A stretch of DNA of 64,000 bases. It comes from Vagococcus intermedius (GTDB lineage Bacteria > Bacillota > Bacilli > Lactobacillales > Vagococcaceae). Below are positions 34,028 through 43,845 of the stretch, one piece after another. Both the position numbers and the translations under genes were made by a program. Under the pieces are notes generated by a model. That model ran no database searches. It was not told the origin of the DNA and saw nothing but the letters and a program-made list of their open reading frames with translations. The DNA is taken from contig NZ_CP110232.1 of NCBI RefSeq assembly GCF_029144185.1, positions 1,446,164 through 1,510,163 of the forward strand, given 5' to 3'. How positions within the stretch are numbered: the stretch's first letter is position 1; each line of letters opens with the position of its first letter.

Positions 34028-36667
34028 TTATTTTTCTAACCAGTTGGTTACAGCTTCTAAAGCCTCTTTAATACCTGCGGGATTTTTACCACCAGCTTGA
34101 GCCATATCAGGACGTCCACCACCGCCACCACCTACAAGTGGTGCGATTGCTTTGATTAAATCACCTGCTTTAAAGCCTTTTTCATTAGCTGATTTCGACA
34201 TTGCTACTAATAAGTTAGCTTTTTCGCCTTGCGCTGTTCCTAAAACTAAAACATCTGATAATTCTTTTTGTTTCCATTGATCAGCTAATTGACGTAATTG
34301 ATTCATATCTTTCACTGTCACTTTAGCTGTGATATAAGTTAAGCCTTTTGCTTCTTTGACTTCTTTGAAAACATCACCTGCTTGTTGGCTTGCTAATTTC
34401 GTACTTAAGCTATCATTTTCTTTTTGTAACTCTTTTAATTGTTTTTGTAATTGCTCTACTTTATTTGGCACTTCTTTTAATTGAGGCGCTTTAACTAAAC
34501 CGGCAATTTGTTTTAAGAAGCCTTCTTCTTCGCACAACACATCGTAAGCTTCTTTACTTGTAACAGCTTCAATACGACGAACTCCGGCCCCAATACCTGA
34601 TTCAGATAAAATCTTGAATACCCCAATATCAGAAGTATTTGTGACATGAGTTCCTCCACACAATTCAATTGAGTAGCCTCCGATATTGACAACACGGACT
34701 TCTTTACCGTATTTCTCACCGAATAATGCCATAGCCCCCATCTCTTTAGCTGTTTCAACATCAGTTTCCACTGTTTCAACGACTAAGGCTTCCCAAATTT
34801 TTTCGTTGACAATTTGTTCCATTTGCGCTAATTCTTCAGCTGTTACTTGACCAAAGTGAGTAAAGTCAAAACGTAAATGTTCTGGTGTCACAAGTGAGCC
34901 TGCTTGGTTAGCATGATCCCCTAACACATCTTTCAGAGCACGGTGTAACAAGTGAGTCGCTGTATGATTTTTAAGAACTTTTATGCGACGGTTACGGTCG
35001 ACTTTTAAAACATATTTTTGCCCTTTTTTAAGTTCAGCTGTTACTGATACTTTATGCAGAGCCTGACCATTTGGTGCTTTTTGAACGTCGGAAACAGTTG
35101 CTACAACTTCGCCAGTTTCTGTTGTAAGCACACCCATATCATAAGTTTGTCCACCCATTTCTGCGTAGAATGGTGTTTCATTAAAAATTAATTGAGCCTC
35201 ACCTGTTGAAACTGAGTCAACTAACGTTTCATTTTCAATGATTACTGACAAGGTGCCAGTCGCTTCTGTCTGATCATATCCGACAAACACACTGTCTTCT
35301 TTAATAGCTGTTAATAGAGCAGATTGAACGTTCATTGATTGATCAGTGTTACGAGCTGAACGGGCACGTTCACGTTGGGCTTCCATCTCTTGTTCAAACC
35401 CAGCATGATCGACAGTTAGACCCGCTTCTTCAGCAATTTCTTCGGTTAATTCAACCGGAAAACCAAAGGTGTCGTAAAGTTTGAAGATGTCTTTACCAGC
35501 TAATTTTGATTGATTATCAGCTTTTAATTTTTCAATTAAGTCAGTTAAAATTTGTAACCCATCATTAATCGTTTCATGGAAACGTTCTTCTTCGGTTTTG
35601 ATAACTTTTTGAATGAAATCCATTTTTTCTGTAACTTCTGGGTAGTATGATGACATAATATCTGCCACAACAGGCACCAATTGATACATAAATGGTTTAT
35701 GAATACCTAGTTTTTTACCATGCATCACAGAGCGACGTAATAAACGACGTAACACATAGCCACGGCCTTCATTTGATGGTAAAGCCCCATCACCAATAGC
35801 AAAGGCTACCGCACGCGTGTGGTCAGCGATTACTTTAAATGATGTGTCTACGGCAGCATCTTTGCCGTAAATTTGGCCATCACTTAATTTAGCTGTCGCT
35901 TCAATAATTGGAACAAATAAATCTGTTTCAAAGTTAGTTGGTGCATCTTGAATAATTGAAAGCATACGTTCAAGACCCATACCCGTATCAATATTTTTAT
36001 TAGGTAGCGGTTCATAGGTATCTTCTAATGTATGGTTAAATTCTGAAAATACTAAATTCCAAATTTCTAAGTAACGTTCATTTTCGCCACCAGGATAGTT
36101 TTCAGGATCATCCTCGGCAACATCATTAAATTCTTCTCCACGATCAAAGAAAATTTCTGAGTTAGGACCACATGGGCCCGCCCCAATATCCCAAAAGTTA
36201 TCTTTCACATCAACGACGCGATCTGATGATAAGCCTACTTCTTCTTCCCAAATACGACGTGCTTCTTTATCTTCTGGATAAACTGTTACATATAATTTAT
36301 CAACATCAAAGCCAATCCAATTTTTATCAGTTAAAAATTCCCACGCCCAATGAATCGCTTCTTTCTTTTGATAATCCCCAATCGAAAAGTTTCCTAACAT
36401 TTCAAACATGGTATGGTGGCGTGCTGTCCGTCCTACATTTTCAATATCATTTGTACGAATACTCTTTTGAGCATTAACAATTCTTGGATTTTCCGGAACA
36501 ACTGACCCATCAAAATATTTTTTTAATGTAGCTACACCTGAATTAATCCATAATAAAGTCGGATCATTTACTGGCACTAGTGAGGCACTTGGCTCTACTG
36601 TATGTCCTTTTGTTTTGAAGAAGTCTAAATACATTTGGCGAACTTGACTACTTGATAATTTTTTCAT
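34028..36667 (-). CDS. alaS: Alanine--tRNA ligase
   Basis: 879 residues from the ATG at 36667 ([20 protein letters not shown]), which has GGAAGG upstream; the open frame extends further but only into the T-box leader. Class II catalytic core with [13 protein letters not shown] and [17 protein letters not shown]; editing domain with the metal site HTATHLLH and [10 protein letters not shown]-terminal C-Ala domain with the glycine-rich [16 protein letters not shown]. It charges tRNA-Ala and clears Ser/Gly mischarging. It is controlled by an upstream T-box. Confidence 0.98.
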   Translation of the reverse strand: MKKLSSSQVRQMYLDFFKTKGHTVEPSASLVPVNDPTLLWINSGVATLKKYFDGSVVPENPRIVNAQKSIRTNDIENVGRTARHHTMFEMLGNFSIGDYQKKEAIHWAWEFLTDKNWIGFDVDKLYVTVYPEDKEARRIWEEEVGLSSDRVVDVKDNFWDIGAGPCGPNSEIFFDRGEEFNDVAEDDPENYPGGENERYLEIWNLVFSEFNHTLEDTYEPLPNKNIDTGMGLERMLSIIQDAPTNFETDLFVPIIEATAKLSDGQIYGKDAAVDTSFKVIADHTRAVAFAIGDGALPSNEGRGYVLRRLLRRSVMHGKKLGIHKPFMYQLVPVVADIMSSYYPEVTEKMDFIQKVIKTEEERFHETINDGLQILTDLIEKLKADNQSKLAGKDIFKLYDTFGFPVELTEEIAEEAGLTVDHAGFEQEMEAQRERARSARNTDQSMNVQSALLTAIKEDSVFVGYDQTEATGTLSVIIENETLVDSVSTGEAQLIFNETPFYAEMGGQTYDMGVLTTETGEVVATVSDVQKAPNGQALHKVSVTAELKKGQKYVLKVDRNRRIKVLKNHTATHLLHRALKDVLGDHANQAGSLVTPEHLRFDFTHFGQVTAEELAQMEQIVNEKIWEALVVETVETDVETAKEMGAMALFGEKYGKEVRVVNIGGYSIELCGGTHVTNTSDIGVFKILSESGIGAGVRRIEAVTSKEAYDVLCEEEGFLKQIAGLVKAPQLKEVPNKVEQLQKQLKELQKENDSLSTKLASQQAGDVFKEVKEAKGLTYITAKVTVKDMNQLRQLADQWKQKELSDVLVLGTAQGEKANLLVAMSKSANEKGFKAGDLIKAIAPLVGGGGGGRPDMAQAGGKNPAGIKEALEAVTNWLEK

Positions 36668-36689
36668 TGTTTTCTTCCTTCCTTTTATA

Positions 36690-36920
36690 AAAAAACATTT
36701 TAAATAACAAAAAAACACCATGCAAAACAAGGACGACAACTCGCGGTACCACCTTGTTTGCAATGATGTTTAACTTTCATTACCTCTTAAGCCCGATAAC
36801 GCTGGGGTGCGTGACAATTTCTTGCCAATTCTATCAAAGGGAGCACTTTGAAACTGTTTAGACTTTTCTCTCAGCATCTGAAAAGTTCTCTGACTAAACA
36901 AGGAAACAAAACATATCCTT
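36690..36920 (-). promoter_or_regulatory. T-box riboswitch leader of alaS
   Basis: The minus strand holds the T-box core AAGGTGGTACCGCG (36742-36755). The sequence TGCAAACAAGG upstream pairs with CCTTGTTTTGCA downstream, then a T run follows, so the terminator stem encloses the T-box. A candidate Ala specifier GCT lies in AAAGTGCTCCC (about 36840-36850), though its flanks are not perfect. The rest of the region carries the leader stems. Confidence 0.88.
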
Positions 36921-36992
36921 TTTCATTAAAATTATAATCAATCTAGCTTTAAAAGTCAATTTTTTATTACAAACCGCCTTAATATAAAGCAA

Positions 36993-37106
36993 CTAGTAAC
37001 TTAGTAGCCACCCTTTGAGAAAACCTATTAACATAAATAATAAGAATAACCCTAACATAATTAATAAAGTAATCCCTAGTAACCTTCTTAGTGACATTTC
37101 AAACAC
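36993..37106 (-). CDS. Small single-span membrane protein (37 residues)
   Basis: Found by translating the minus strand. A GTG at 37106 has AAGGA six bases upstream (an in-frame ATG follows three codons later). The product is basic at the start (SLRRLLG), then one uninterrupted hydrophobic helix (ITLLIMLGLFLLFMLIGF) and a short KGWLLSY tail, stop at 36993. It lies 18 bases after the 323-residue gene and no terminator separates them, so co-transcription is likely. No homologue is recognised. Function is unknown; small membrane proteins often modulate a partner. Confidence 0.55.
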   Translation of the reverse strand: MFEMSLRRLLGITLLIMLGLFLLFMLIGFLKGWLLSY

Positions 37107-37124
37107 TCACTTTCCTTCTACATT

Positions 37125-38096
37125 TCACATAATAATAATTGCTTTGCGGTAGTCATATAAACAAGGGTTAAGTCCTGCAAGCTCTTTTTCTAGCACTAAC
37201 TTTTGATAAGTAGGCCACTCGCTAAAGGCCAATGATAGTTTATTAGTTGAACCTAGATAAATTTTTAATTTACGACAGTAATCTTGATCAGTTAGCTCGA
37301 ACTTCGGGAAATGACTGTTAAGTTGTAATTCAAATGGTGCCTTCTCACTTACTTCGCTAACTAACCCGGTCGATTCCCTTTGCTTGACTGTTTCTAGGAA
37401 GTGACTACCTAAAACGGCTTCCCAAGCATCTTCTGAAAGCAACTGATACCCTTGACGATACAATCTCAATAACAGCTCACCATAAGTTTCTACTTCCACA
37501 GAATAAATATCATACACTTCCGGATTTAGAACTTGTTGTTCCAAGTAAAATAGCTTTGGCTTTAAATAATGGGTGGGAAACTCCCATATGAGACTCGTTA
37601 AAAAATCTAGATCAGGCTGTAGCACTTCTTTAATCTCACCTTTAAATAAATCAAAAAAAGCTTGATCTCCTTGGTATTCCCCTCTCACCAGATGATAGTG
37701 ACCTTTTAGTTTCACTCCAGCTGGTTGGCTTTTTTGTGCCACAAACATTGGGGACGTTGATCCTAAACGTTGGGGACTGTGGCTAAACAGCTCACCTTCT
37801 AAACAGTGCCAGGCCTTCGGCAAGGTGGTTATTTCTAGTGAGCTGCTTTCTAAAGAGCTTCCAAGCTCCCAATCTGTGATACTTGGAATAAATATAAACT
37901 CATCGCCATCTAAAGTAATCGCAATGGTTCGGCACTCTTGATTCTTTAAAATCAATGTTTCCACTCTCACATTAGACCATTTTATTTTAGAATTAATGCA
38001 AGCTAAAAGAACATCATCAACTAAATTTAGCTTCTGGTCATCTGATAGTTCTTGCCAGATTGGTAACGTTAAATAATCTGCATACTTCACTGTCAA
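37125..38096 (-). CDS. Unknown 323-residue cytoplasmic protein
   Basis: I do not recognise this family. There is no signal peptide or membrane helix. The first part (about 1-95) alternates strands and reads like a small alpha/beta domain (TIAITLDGDEFIFIPSITDWELG). The middle has FVAQKSQPAGVKLKGHYHLVRGEY and the C-terminal part has many aromatic and acidic residues (YDIYSVEVETYGELLLRLYRQGY, EAVLGSHFLETV). Composition is unremarkable for the genome. It lies 35 bases after the alpha/beta hydrolase gene and before a small membrane protein, so the three may form an operon. Confidence 0.75.
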   Translation of the reverse strand: MTVKYADYLTLPIWQELSDDQKLNLVDDVLLACINSKIKWSNVRVETLILKNQECRTIAITLDGDEFIFIPSITDWELGSSLESSSLEITTLPKAWHCLEGELFSHSPQRLGSTSPMFVAQKSQPAGVKLKGHYHLVRGEYQGDQAFFDLFKGEIKEVLQPDLDFLTSLIWEFPTHYLKPKLFYLEQQVLNPEVYDIYSVEVETYGELLLRLYRQGYQLLSEDAWEAVLGSHFLETVKQRESTGLVSEVSEKAPFELQLNSHFPKFELTDQDYCRKLKIYLGSTNKLSLAFSEWPTYQKLVLEKELAGLNPCLYDYRKAIIIM

Positions 38097-38131
38097 TCCA
38101 CTTCTTTCAGCATTTTAACTTGAGTATCGCC

Positions 38132-39064
38132 TTAATCCATATATTTCGCCAAAAATTCAGACACTTTAGCTTTGTATTTTACTGTTTCTTTGGTAAAGGC
38201 CTCAGCATGACCTGCTCCTTTAACCAGATATAGTTCTTTTGGCCCTTTTGTTGCTTCATATAAAGGATAAACCATTTCCGTTGGAACAAAGTCATCCTTA
38301 TCACCATGAATAAATAGAATTGGTAAGTTATTATGTGCTAATTGTTTGACTGCACTAGCTTCTTTAAAATTATAACCAGCACGCATCTCAGAATAAATTG
38401 AAGTTAGGGGAATCAATGGAAATGATGACAGATTAAACATCTCGTTCAATTGATATTTTAATTCGTTTTCGACTGTATCATAACCACAATCTTCAATAAT
38501 TAACTTAACATTATCAGGCAGTTGTTCTCCTGCTGCCATTAAAACGGTTGATGCTCCCATACTGACACCAAATAACACAATCTCAACCTTCTGATTATAA
38601 GCTTTGACCATTTGCTGAATCCAATTGACATAATCTAAGCGATCAGGCCACCCAAAACCGATATACTCGCCTTCACTTGTCCCATGGGCTCTCGCATCAG
38701 GAATCAGTAAATCAAAGCCTTCTTCATAAAACATTTTTCCAAAATCCTGCATATGTTTACCGTCACTGGTATAACCATGAGCTAAAATTGCAAGTTTTGG
38801 TGTGCCTTTTTGTTTTTGCTTAAATTGAACACCATTTAAGGTCAAACCATCTTCAGTTTTTTGACGCACGGCCACTGGCTTTTCTTTGGCAAACTCCCAG
38901 GTTTCATAAGCAGCGCCATCAGCTCCACTGGCGTCTGAGGAACTAATGAAATCCTTATCCCCACGAACAATTGCATAGTTAAATAAATAATTAACTCCCC
39001 AAGCAACACCCCCTGTGGCTAAAACTAAAACAATGATTAAACTAATGATTACTTTTATTTTCAT
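38132..39064 (-). CDS. Membrane-anchored alpha/beta hydrolase
   Basis: 310 residues from the ATG at 39064 (GGGGA upstream); an ATG eight codons earlier lacks a ribosome binding site. One N-terminal membrane helix (about 3-25) places the catalytic domain outside or at the membrane. It has the alpha/beta hydrolase triad: nucleophile Ser in GVSMGAS, Asp in HGDKDDFVP and His in GAGHAEAF, with oxyanion motif LAHGYTSDG. It is similar in layout to Bacillus YqkD. The substrate is probably an ester, not determined. Confidence 0.88.
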   Translation of the reverse strand: MKIKVIISLIIVLVLATGGVAWGVNYLFNYAIVRGDKDFISSSDASGADGAAYETWEFAKEKPVAVRQKTEDGLTLNGVQFKQKQKGTPKLAILAHGYTSDGKHMQDFGKMFYEEGFDLLIPDARAHGTSEGEYIGFGWPDRLDYVNWIQQMVKAYNQKVEIVLFGVSMGASTVLMAAGEQLPDNVKLIIEDCGYDTVENELKYQLNEMFNLSSFPLIPLTSIYSEMRAGYNFKEASAVKQLAHNNLPILFIHGDKDDFVPTEMVYPLYEATKGPKELYLVKGAGHAEAFTKETVKYKAKVSEFLAKYMD

Positions 39065-39148
39065 ACTTTTTCCCCATTTCTTTCTCATTTCATTTAAACT
39101 AAGGTTAGTATTATTTTGACTTCATTATTATAAAGGAGATTTTGATAA

Positions 39149-39583
39149 TTGCAAACATTTTTGTCTAATAAACCCTTCGTAAGAGCTTATTCTTACCATT
39201 TACGTATGATAGTTTTTGTACAAGAACAACACATTAGTCCTGAACTAGAATTTGATGAGTTAGATACTGATCACAGATACTATCTTATCACAATAAATGA
39301 AGGAAAACCGGTGGGGACTGCTCGCTATCAGTTTAAGGAACAAGGTGTCCTACAACCAGATCGTTTATGTGTCCACCCCGACTATCGCGGGCAAGGAATT
39401 GGTCGTAACTTACTTAATGAATTAGAAAAACAAGCCCTGAAGGATGGTTGTCATCACTCGTTATTGAGCGCTGAAGTGACGGCGATTCCTTTCTATGTAA
39501 AATCAGGTTATCACCAAGTATCCGACACTTATTTAGAAGATGGTCTTCCCTGTGTGCAGATGAAAAAAAAGTTACGGGCTTAG
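39149..39583 (+). CDS. GNAT-family N-acetyltransferase (ElaA-like)
   Basis: 144 residues starting at a TTG with AAAGGAG about 10 bases upstream. The acetyl-CoA loop is RLCVHPDYRGQGIGRNLLNELE (motif RGQGIG), and the last strand shows HSLLSAEVTAIPFYVKSGYHQV. The N-terminal YHLRMIVFVQEQHI and EFDELDTD resemble the ElaA/YjcF group. It diverges from the alpha/beta hydrolase gene and converges on the helicase gene. The acceptor is unknown. Confidence 0.88.
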   Translation: MQTFLSNKPFVRAYSYHLRMIVFVQEQHISPELEFDELDTDHRYYLITINEGKPVGTARYQFKEQGVLQPDRLCVHPDYRGQGIGRNLLNELEKQALKDGCHHSLLSAEVTAIPFYVKSGYHQVSDTYLEDGLPCVQMKKKLRA

Positions 39584-39602
39584 TAGCCCGTAACTTTTCT
39601 AG
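39569..39602. terminator. Bidirectional terminator between GNAT and helicase genes
   Basis: AAGTTACGGGCT and AGCCCGTAACTT pair around TAGT, flanked by A and T-rich ends, between convergent genes. Confidence 0.9.
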
Positions 39603-39603
39603 T

Positions 39604-40953
39604 TTAACGTTTTGTTTTTTTTGATTTTTTCATTGCTCTAGCTTGTGCTCGGCGTTCAATCTTACGTGTTTGACGCTCTTTATCAGCAATTACCCAGCCA
39701 ATTTTTTTCTTGTAAGCTGGTTTAATTTTTTTCTTTTTCTTCTTAACTAAACCAATCATCTCGATATCTAAATCTTTACGAGACTTATCACGTTTGGTAC
39801 GACGATTACGGTCATAACCATCAATAATTTCTTTACCTTTAATTTCCTTAGGTACAAACGTAATTCCTAATTTTTCAATCTCATTAATAGCATTTTCATC
39901 ATTTGGTTCGTATAAAGTAATCGCTGTCCCTTTCATACCATTACGTCCCGTACGACCAACACGGTGAATAAAGAAATCTAATTCATTCGGAACCTCCGCG
40001 TTAATAACATGAGAAACCCCTTCAATATCAATCCCACGGGCGGCTAAATCAGTCGCCACAACATATTGGAACTCTAAGTTTTGAACTTGCTTCATCACGC
40101 GTTTACGTTCACGAGGTAAAATATCACCATGAATTTTAGCTACTTTTAAGCCTTGAGCTTTTAAATAATTAGCAATTTCATCAACTCGTTGTTTTGTATT
40201 GGCAAACACAATCGCCAAATATGGTTGACCCGTTGTTAATAATTGATGAATAACTTGATTATTATTTTTACCTTTAGTTGAAATTAACCAATTATCAATA
40301 GAATCAGAAATAATTGATTTTGGTTTGATATGTTCAATCACTGGATTTTCCATATATTTTTTCAAAAATGGTTTTAAATTTTCTGGAATCGTTGCTGAGA
40401 AAACTAGCATTTGTAAACGACTTGGTAAACTGCTAGCAATCTTATCAACATCTTCTAAGAAACCTAAATCTAAGGTCATATCCGCTTCATCAACAACAAA
40501 AGCTGTCGCTGTATGTGTCCCTAAAGCTTTTTCATTCATTAAATCTAAGATACGTCCTGGTGTCCCAATTGCGACGTGAGGTTGTTGATTTTGTAATTTA
40601 GCAATTTGACGTTTTTTGTCAGTTCCGCCAACAAAGGCTGAGACCCGAACAGCATCATTTGAAAATGATGCTAGTTGTTCTGCTGCTTTAAATATTTGAT
40701 TTGCTAACTCACGACTTGGAGCTGTGATTAAAACTTGTACTTCATCTTTCGTTGGATCAATTTTATTCATTAATGGTAGTAAAAACGTATGTGTTTTACC
40801 TGAACCAGTTTGTGATTGTCCGACAACACTTTTTCCTTTATTAATAACTGGAATTAGTTTTTCTTGAACTTCTGTTGGTGTTTTAAATCCTTTATCTTCT
40901 AATGCTGCTTCCAAGAAAGGTTTTAAATTGAATTGTTTAAATGTCGCCAACAT
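39604..40953 (-). CDS. DEAD-box RNA helicase (CshB-like)
   Basis: 449 residues from the ATG at 40953; the in-frame GTG two codons earlier is part of the GAGGTG binding site. All DEAD-box motifs are present: Q motif region FKQFNLKPFL, motif I SQTGSGKT, Ia PSRELANQ, II VDEAD, III SATIP, V ATDLAARGIDIEG, VI HRVGRTGRNG. The tail (about 380-449) is highly Lys/Arg-rich and probably binds RNA. It remodels RNA in cold adaptation, ribosome assembly or mRNA decay; the exact CshA/CshB assignment is uncertain, with the short basic tail favouring CshB. Confidence 0.93.
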   Translation of the reverse strand: MLATFKQFNLKPFLEAALEDKGFKTPTEVQEKLIPVINKGKSVVGQSQTGSGKTHTFLLPLMNKIDPTKDEVQVLITAPSRELANQIFKAAEQLASFSNDAVRVSAFVGGTDKKRQIAKLQNQQPHVAIGTPGRILDLMNEKALGTHTATAFVVDEADMTLDLGFLEDVDKIASSLPSRLQMLVFSATIPENLKPFLKKYMENPVIEHIKPKSIISDSIDNWLISTKGKNNNQVIHQLLTTGQPYLAIVFANTKQRVDEIANYLKAQGLKVAKIHGDILPRERKRVMKQVQNLEFQYVVATDLAARGIDIEGVSHVINAEVPNELDFFIHRVGRTGRNGMKGTAITLYEPNDENAINEIEKLGITFVPKEIKGKEIIDGYDRNRRTKRDKSRKDLDIEMIGLVKKKKKKIKPAYKKKIGWVIADKERQTRKIERRAQARAMKKSKKTKR

Positions 40954-41024
40954 CGTCACCTCTTCCTTTTTCTTTAATTTATTCCCTGTTGCATTATAGC
41001 ATAATTTCCTAGGTATATCTAAAT

Positions 41025-41966
41025 TTAATTGACTAAAAAGATTAATAATGGGATAACAAATAAGTAAACGATAAATGTATACGCTTGAGTCGTTGTTGTA
41101 AACTCAACATCGGCTTTATATTGTTCCGCAATAATTGGCATAGAATTCTGAGCAGGCATAGCTGCTTGAATGATAAAAACTTTTAACATCATATCTGGTA
41201 CTTTAATAATATAAGATAATAAAATAACGATAAGTGGTGAAATAACATAGCGACCTAGAAGAATCCCCATAGTATCTTTGGTCATTCTTAAATTTTTAAT
41301 CCCAGTCTGATATAAAATCATCCCAATCACAAACATTGATAACGGTGTGGTTAACCCACTTAAATGAGTGGCATATTTCGTTAGCACTGCAAACTCAGGT
41401 AGCTCAAGAAGCATCCAGATTAAACCGATGATAAAGCCTAGCATGGCTGGTGACATTAATAATTTAAATACGCCAATAGGCGTCATTTTCACTTTTTCGA
41501 TTGTTGGATCTTGACTATCACTAGAAATCAGATAGATACCCATCGTCCAAAAAAAAGTCGTGTTACAAATATAGTATAACAACACGTATGGGACAGATAC
41601 TTCTCCAAAAATAGCTAAGTTAATTGGTAAGCCCATAAAAATAGTATTCGAAGCAGTAAACATCGTTTGAAAAACCCCACGTCTATTCATCGGAACTCGC
41701 GTTATTTTAGCATAAATGATACTTACTATAAATGTTACAATAATCGAAACGGCCGGCAGTAACATCCCTTGAAATAGACTTAAAAACTCTTCTCGATTAA
41801 ATTTTTCAGTCATGTTTAAAAACATATTAAAAGGGAGCGCTACTGTTAACACTAATTTTGAAAAAAGGCCGATGGTTTTTTCATCAAACATCTGATGATG
41901 AGATAACCAATATCCTGTAAAAACCAAGCCAAAAACAACTAAAATATTCAAATATGACTCTAACAC
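41025..41966 (-). CDS. AEC-family (auxin efflux carrier-like) transporter
   Basis: 313 residues, about ten membrane helices in two repeats with the typical polar break near FMGLPINLAIFG (about 113-124) and AAMPAQNSMPIIAEQY (about 265-280). Bacterial AEC proteins export or exchange organic acids such as malate. The GTG at 41966 has AGGAGG upstream. It is followed by no terminator that I could find, and nrdI upstream has one. Confidence 0.88.
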   Translation of the reverse strand: MLESYLNILVVFGLVFTGYWLSHHQMFDEKTIGLFSKLVLTVALPFNMFLNMTEKFNREEFLSLFQGMLLPAVSIIVTFIVSIIYAKITRVPMNRRGVFQTMFTASNTIFMGLPINLAIFGEVSVPYVLLYYICNTTFFWTMGIYLISSDSQDPTIEKVKMTPIGVFKLLMSPAMLGFIIGLIWMLLELPEFAVLTKYATHLSGLTTPLSMFVIGMILYQTGIKNLRMTKDTMGILLGRYVISPLIVILLSYIIKVPDMMLKVFIIQAAMPAQNSMPIIAEQYKADVEFTTTTQAYTFIVYLFVIPLLIFLVN

Positions 41967-42011
41967 TTTAAAATTGCCTCCTTCTGTTGCTTAAAACAAA
42001 TACAAGATGTC

Positions 42012-42055
42012 AAAAAACATTAAAGATATCTTTTCAGGATATCTTTAATGTTTTT
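42012..42055 (-). terminator. Terminator after nrdI
   Basis: A perfect 18-base stem with AAACATTAAAGATATC and GATATCTTTAATGTTT around TTTTCAG, followed by T on the minus strand. Confidence 0.93.
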
Positions 42056-42067
42056 ATCAAGCCGCTA

Positions 42068-42532
42068 TTAAGTTAACACTGTTTTGACATAATCCGACAA
42101 TACTTGATAAATACGAACCAAATCATCTGGTGTTCCTCTTAATTCATACTCAGCTAAAAAGGGGACTGAAAATTTTTCAGCATATTGTTTGCCCGTTAAG
42201 CAATATTGCCAATTAAAATTCTTATTGCCATTCCCAATAATACCAATACAATGTGTCGCGTTATTTTCATGCTCAATATACTCACCCAATGCATTGGTCA
42301 TGATTTCATTCGTACCACTGTCTAGGCCATTGCCACCATCTAAATAAGTTGGCACAATTGCTACAAAAGGATCATTTTCTGACTCAAATAGGCTATTCTC
42401 ACTAATTTCTTTCACCTCAATAGCTAGTTGCGTCTTGTCTAAAGCTACCTGTTCTTGACTATATTCAGCTAGTCTTTGACAAAATGAACGCGTATTACCT
42501 GAAATAGTAATATATAAAATCGATAATTTCAT
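42068..42532 (-). CDS. nrdI: Class Ib ribonucleotide reductase flavodoxin NrdI
   Basis: 154 residues, flavodoxin fold. The phosphate loop SGNTRSF follows LYITI, and GNGNKNFNWQYCL is the flavin loop region. NrdI supplies the oxidant that activates the Mn2 cofactor of NrdF, and its presence implies a class Ib reductase elsewhere (nrdE/nrdF are not in this window). It is downstream of alr with a 31-base gap and has its own terminator. Confidence 0.9.
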   Translation of the reverse strand: MKLSILYITISGNTRSFCQRLAEYSQEQVALDKTQLAIEVKEISENSLFESENDPFVAIVPTYLDGGNGLDSGTNEIMTNALGEYIEHENNATHCIGIIGNGNKNFNWQYCLTGKQYAEKFSVPFLAEYELRGTPDDLVRIYQVLSDYVKTVLT

Positions 42533-42563
42533 CTCACTATTCCCTCCTTTTCCTTTGAACGAT

Positions 42564-43703
42564 TTACTCCTCAGCTGTCAATTGTTCATTGACATAGACT
42601 AGAGGCACTCGTTCTGATAACATGCATGGTATTTCATAGTTGATAGTCCCTATATACTCAGCACCTACTTGAAAATCATTTGCTTGGTCATCTTGATTTC
42701 CAAAAATAATTACTTTTTCTCCTAGAGGAACTGGCCCATTTAAACGAACCATACATTGATCCATACAAACCCGACCAACAATTGGGACTAGTTTATCACC
42801 AACTAACACAGTAAACCCTTGGAAATCACGAGTTAAACCATCGGCATAACCAATTGGTAAGGTAGCAATCCACTCTTCTTGTGTTGTTGTATAAGTAGCA
42901 CCATAACTGATGCTTTCATTCGCTGGTAATTGTTTGATATGTACAACCTCTGTTTCTAAGGTCATCGCTTGTTTCAAATCAAAAGGAGCTGCTAGTTCTC
43001 TTCCTGAAGGATTTAAGCCATACATAGCTGCACCAAAACGAATTAAATTACAGTTATTTTGTTCATGCCATAGTGCCGTTGCTGAATTTGCTGTATGAAC
43101 ATAACGAATATCGTTAGGTAGCAGTGCTAATGCCTGTGCAAAGCGATTATTTTGCTTTTTAAAATAATCAGTATCTTTTGAATCAGCCTTAGCAAAATGA
43201 GTAAAAACTCCTTCTAATTCAAATTCAGAATGGTCTGATAAAAAGCGAACCACTTCGCTAATTTCTTCTGCTGTCCTTAGGCCTAAACGTCCCATACCAG
43301 TGTCAATTTTCAAATGAATCGTCAACTGCCCAATACGGTCTTCTTGTAGTAACTGGCTAGCATACTGTAACCAACTTAGACTAGCAGCTGTTACCGCAAT
43401 ATTATGCTCGACAGCTACTGTTAAATAGCAAGGTTCCACCACACCTAGGACTAAAATTGGTTCGGTAAAACCTGCCTCTCTAAGCTCTAAAGCCTCGTCT
43501 AAAATCGAGACACAAAAGCCTGTTGCTCCAGCTTTTTTGGCAATTTCTGCAACCTTGACTGCTCCGTGTCCATAACCATTGGCCTTCACTACTGCAAATA
43601 ATTCAGTTCCCTGAGGTAAAAGCTTAATTTCCTCTGCTACATTGTGATAAAGAGCTTGACAATCTACAACTCTTTGAGTTGGTCTTAAAAAACCAGTCGC
43701 CAT
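42564..43703 (-). CDS. alr: Alanine racemase
   Basis: 379 residues from the ATG at 43703, which has AGGGGG upstream; an in-frame start nine codons earlier is less likely. The PLP lysine is K40 in FAVVKANGYGHGA, and the second catalytic residue is the Tyr in SISYGATYT. Barrel landmarks are IDTGMGRLGLR and GRVCMDQCMV. It supplies D-alanine for peptidoglycan. Confidence 0.97.
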   Translation of the reverse strand: MATGFLRPTQRVVDCQALYHNVAEEIKLLPQGTELFAVVKANGYGHGAVKVAEIAKKAGATGFCVSILDEALELREAGFTEPILVLGVVEPCYLTVAVEHNIAVTAASLSWLQYASQLLQEDRIGQLTIHLKIDTGMGRLGLRTAEEISEVVRFLSDHSEFELEGVFTHFAKADSKDTDYFKKQNNRFAQALALLPNDIRYVHTANSATALWHEQNNCNLIRFGAAMYGLNPSGRELAAPFDLKQAMTLETEVVHIKQLPANESISYGATYTTTQEEWIATLPIGYADGLTRDFQGFTVLVGDKLVPIVGRVCMDQCMVRLNGPVPLGEKVIIFGNQDDQANDFQVGAEYIGTINYEIPCMLSERVPLVYVNEQLTAEE

Positions 43704-43802
43704 TCTAATTCCCCCTATTAATTCTATCACTACTATACTACCTTTTAACTTTTAAATATGCTAGGACTTTCCTTCACTTTTTTATTATAATGGCTATTAA
43801 TA

Positions 43803-43845
43803 AAAAAAATCCCGTCAAACTAATAGTTTGTACAGGATTTTTTTG
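43803..43845 (-). terminator. Terminator after the zinc lipoprotein gene
   Basis: AAATCC, AAACTA and their complements form a stem with one mismatch region around AT, followed by T on the minus strand. Confidence 0.85.

Noticed and set aside
36668-36763. N-terminal extension of AlaS by 32 residues
   Set aside because: The extra codons coincide with the T-box leader; the ATG at 36667 has a proper ribosome binding site and matches the family N-terminus.
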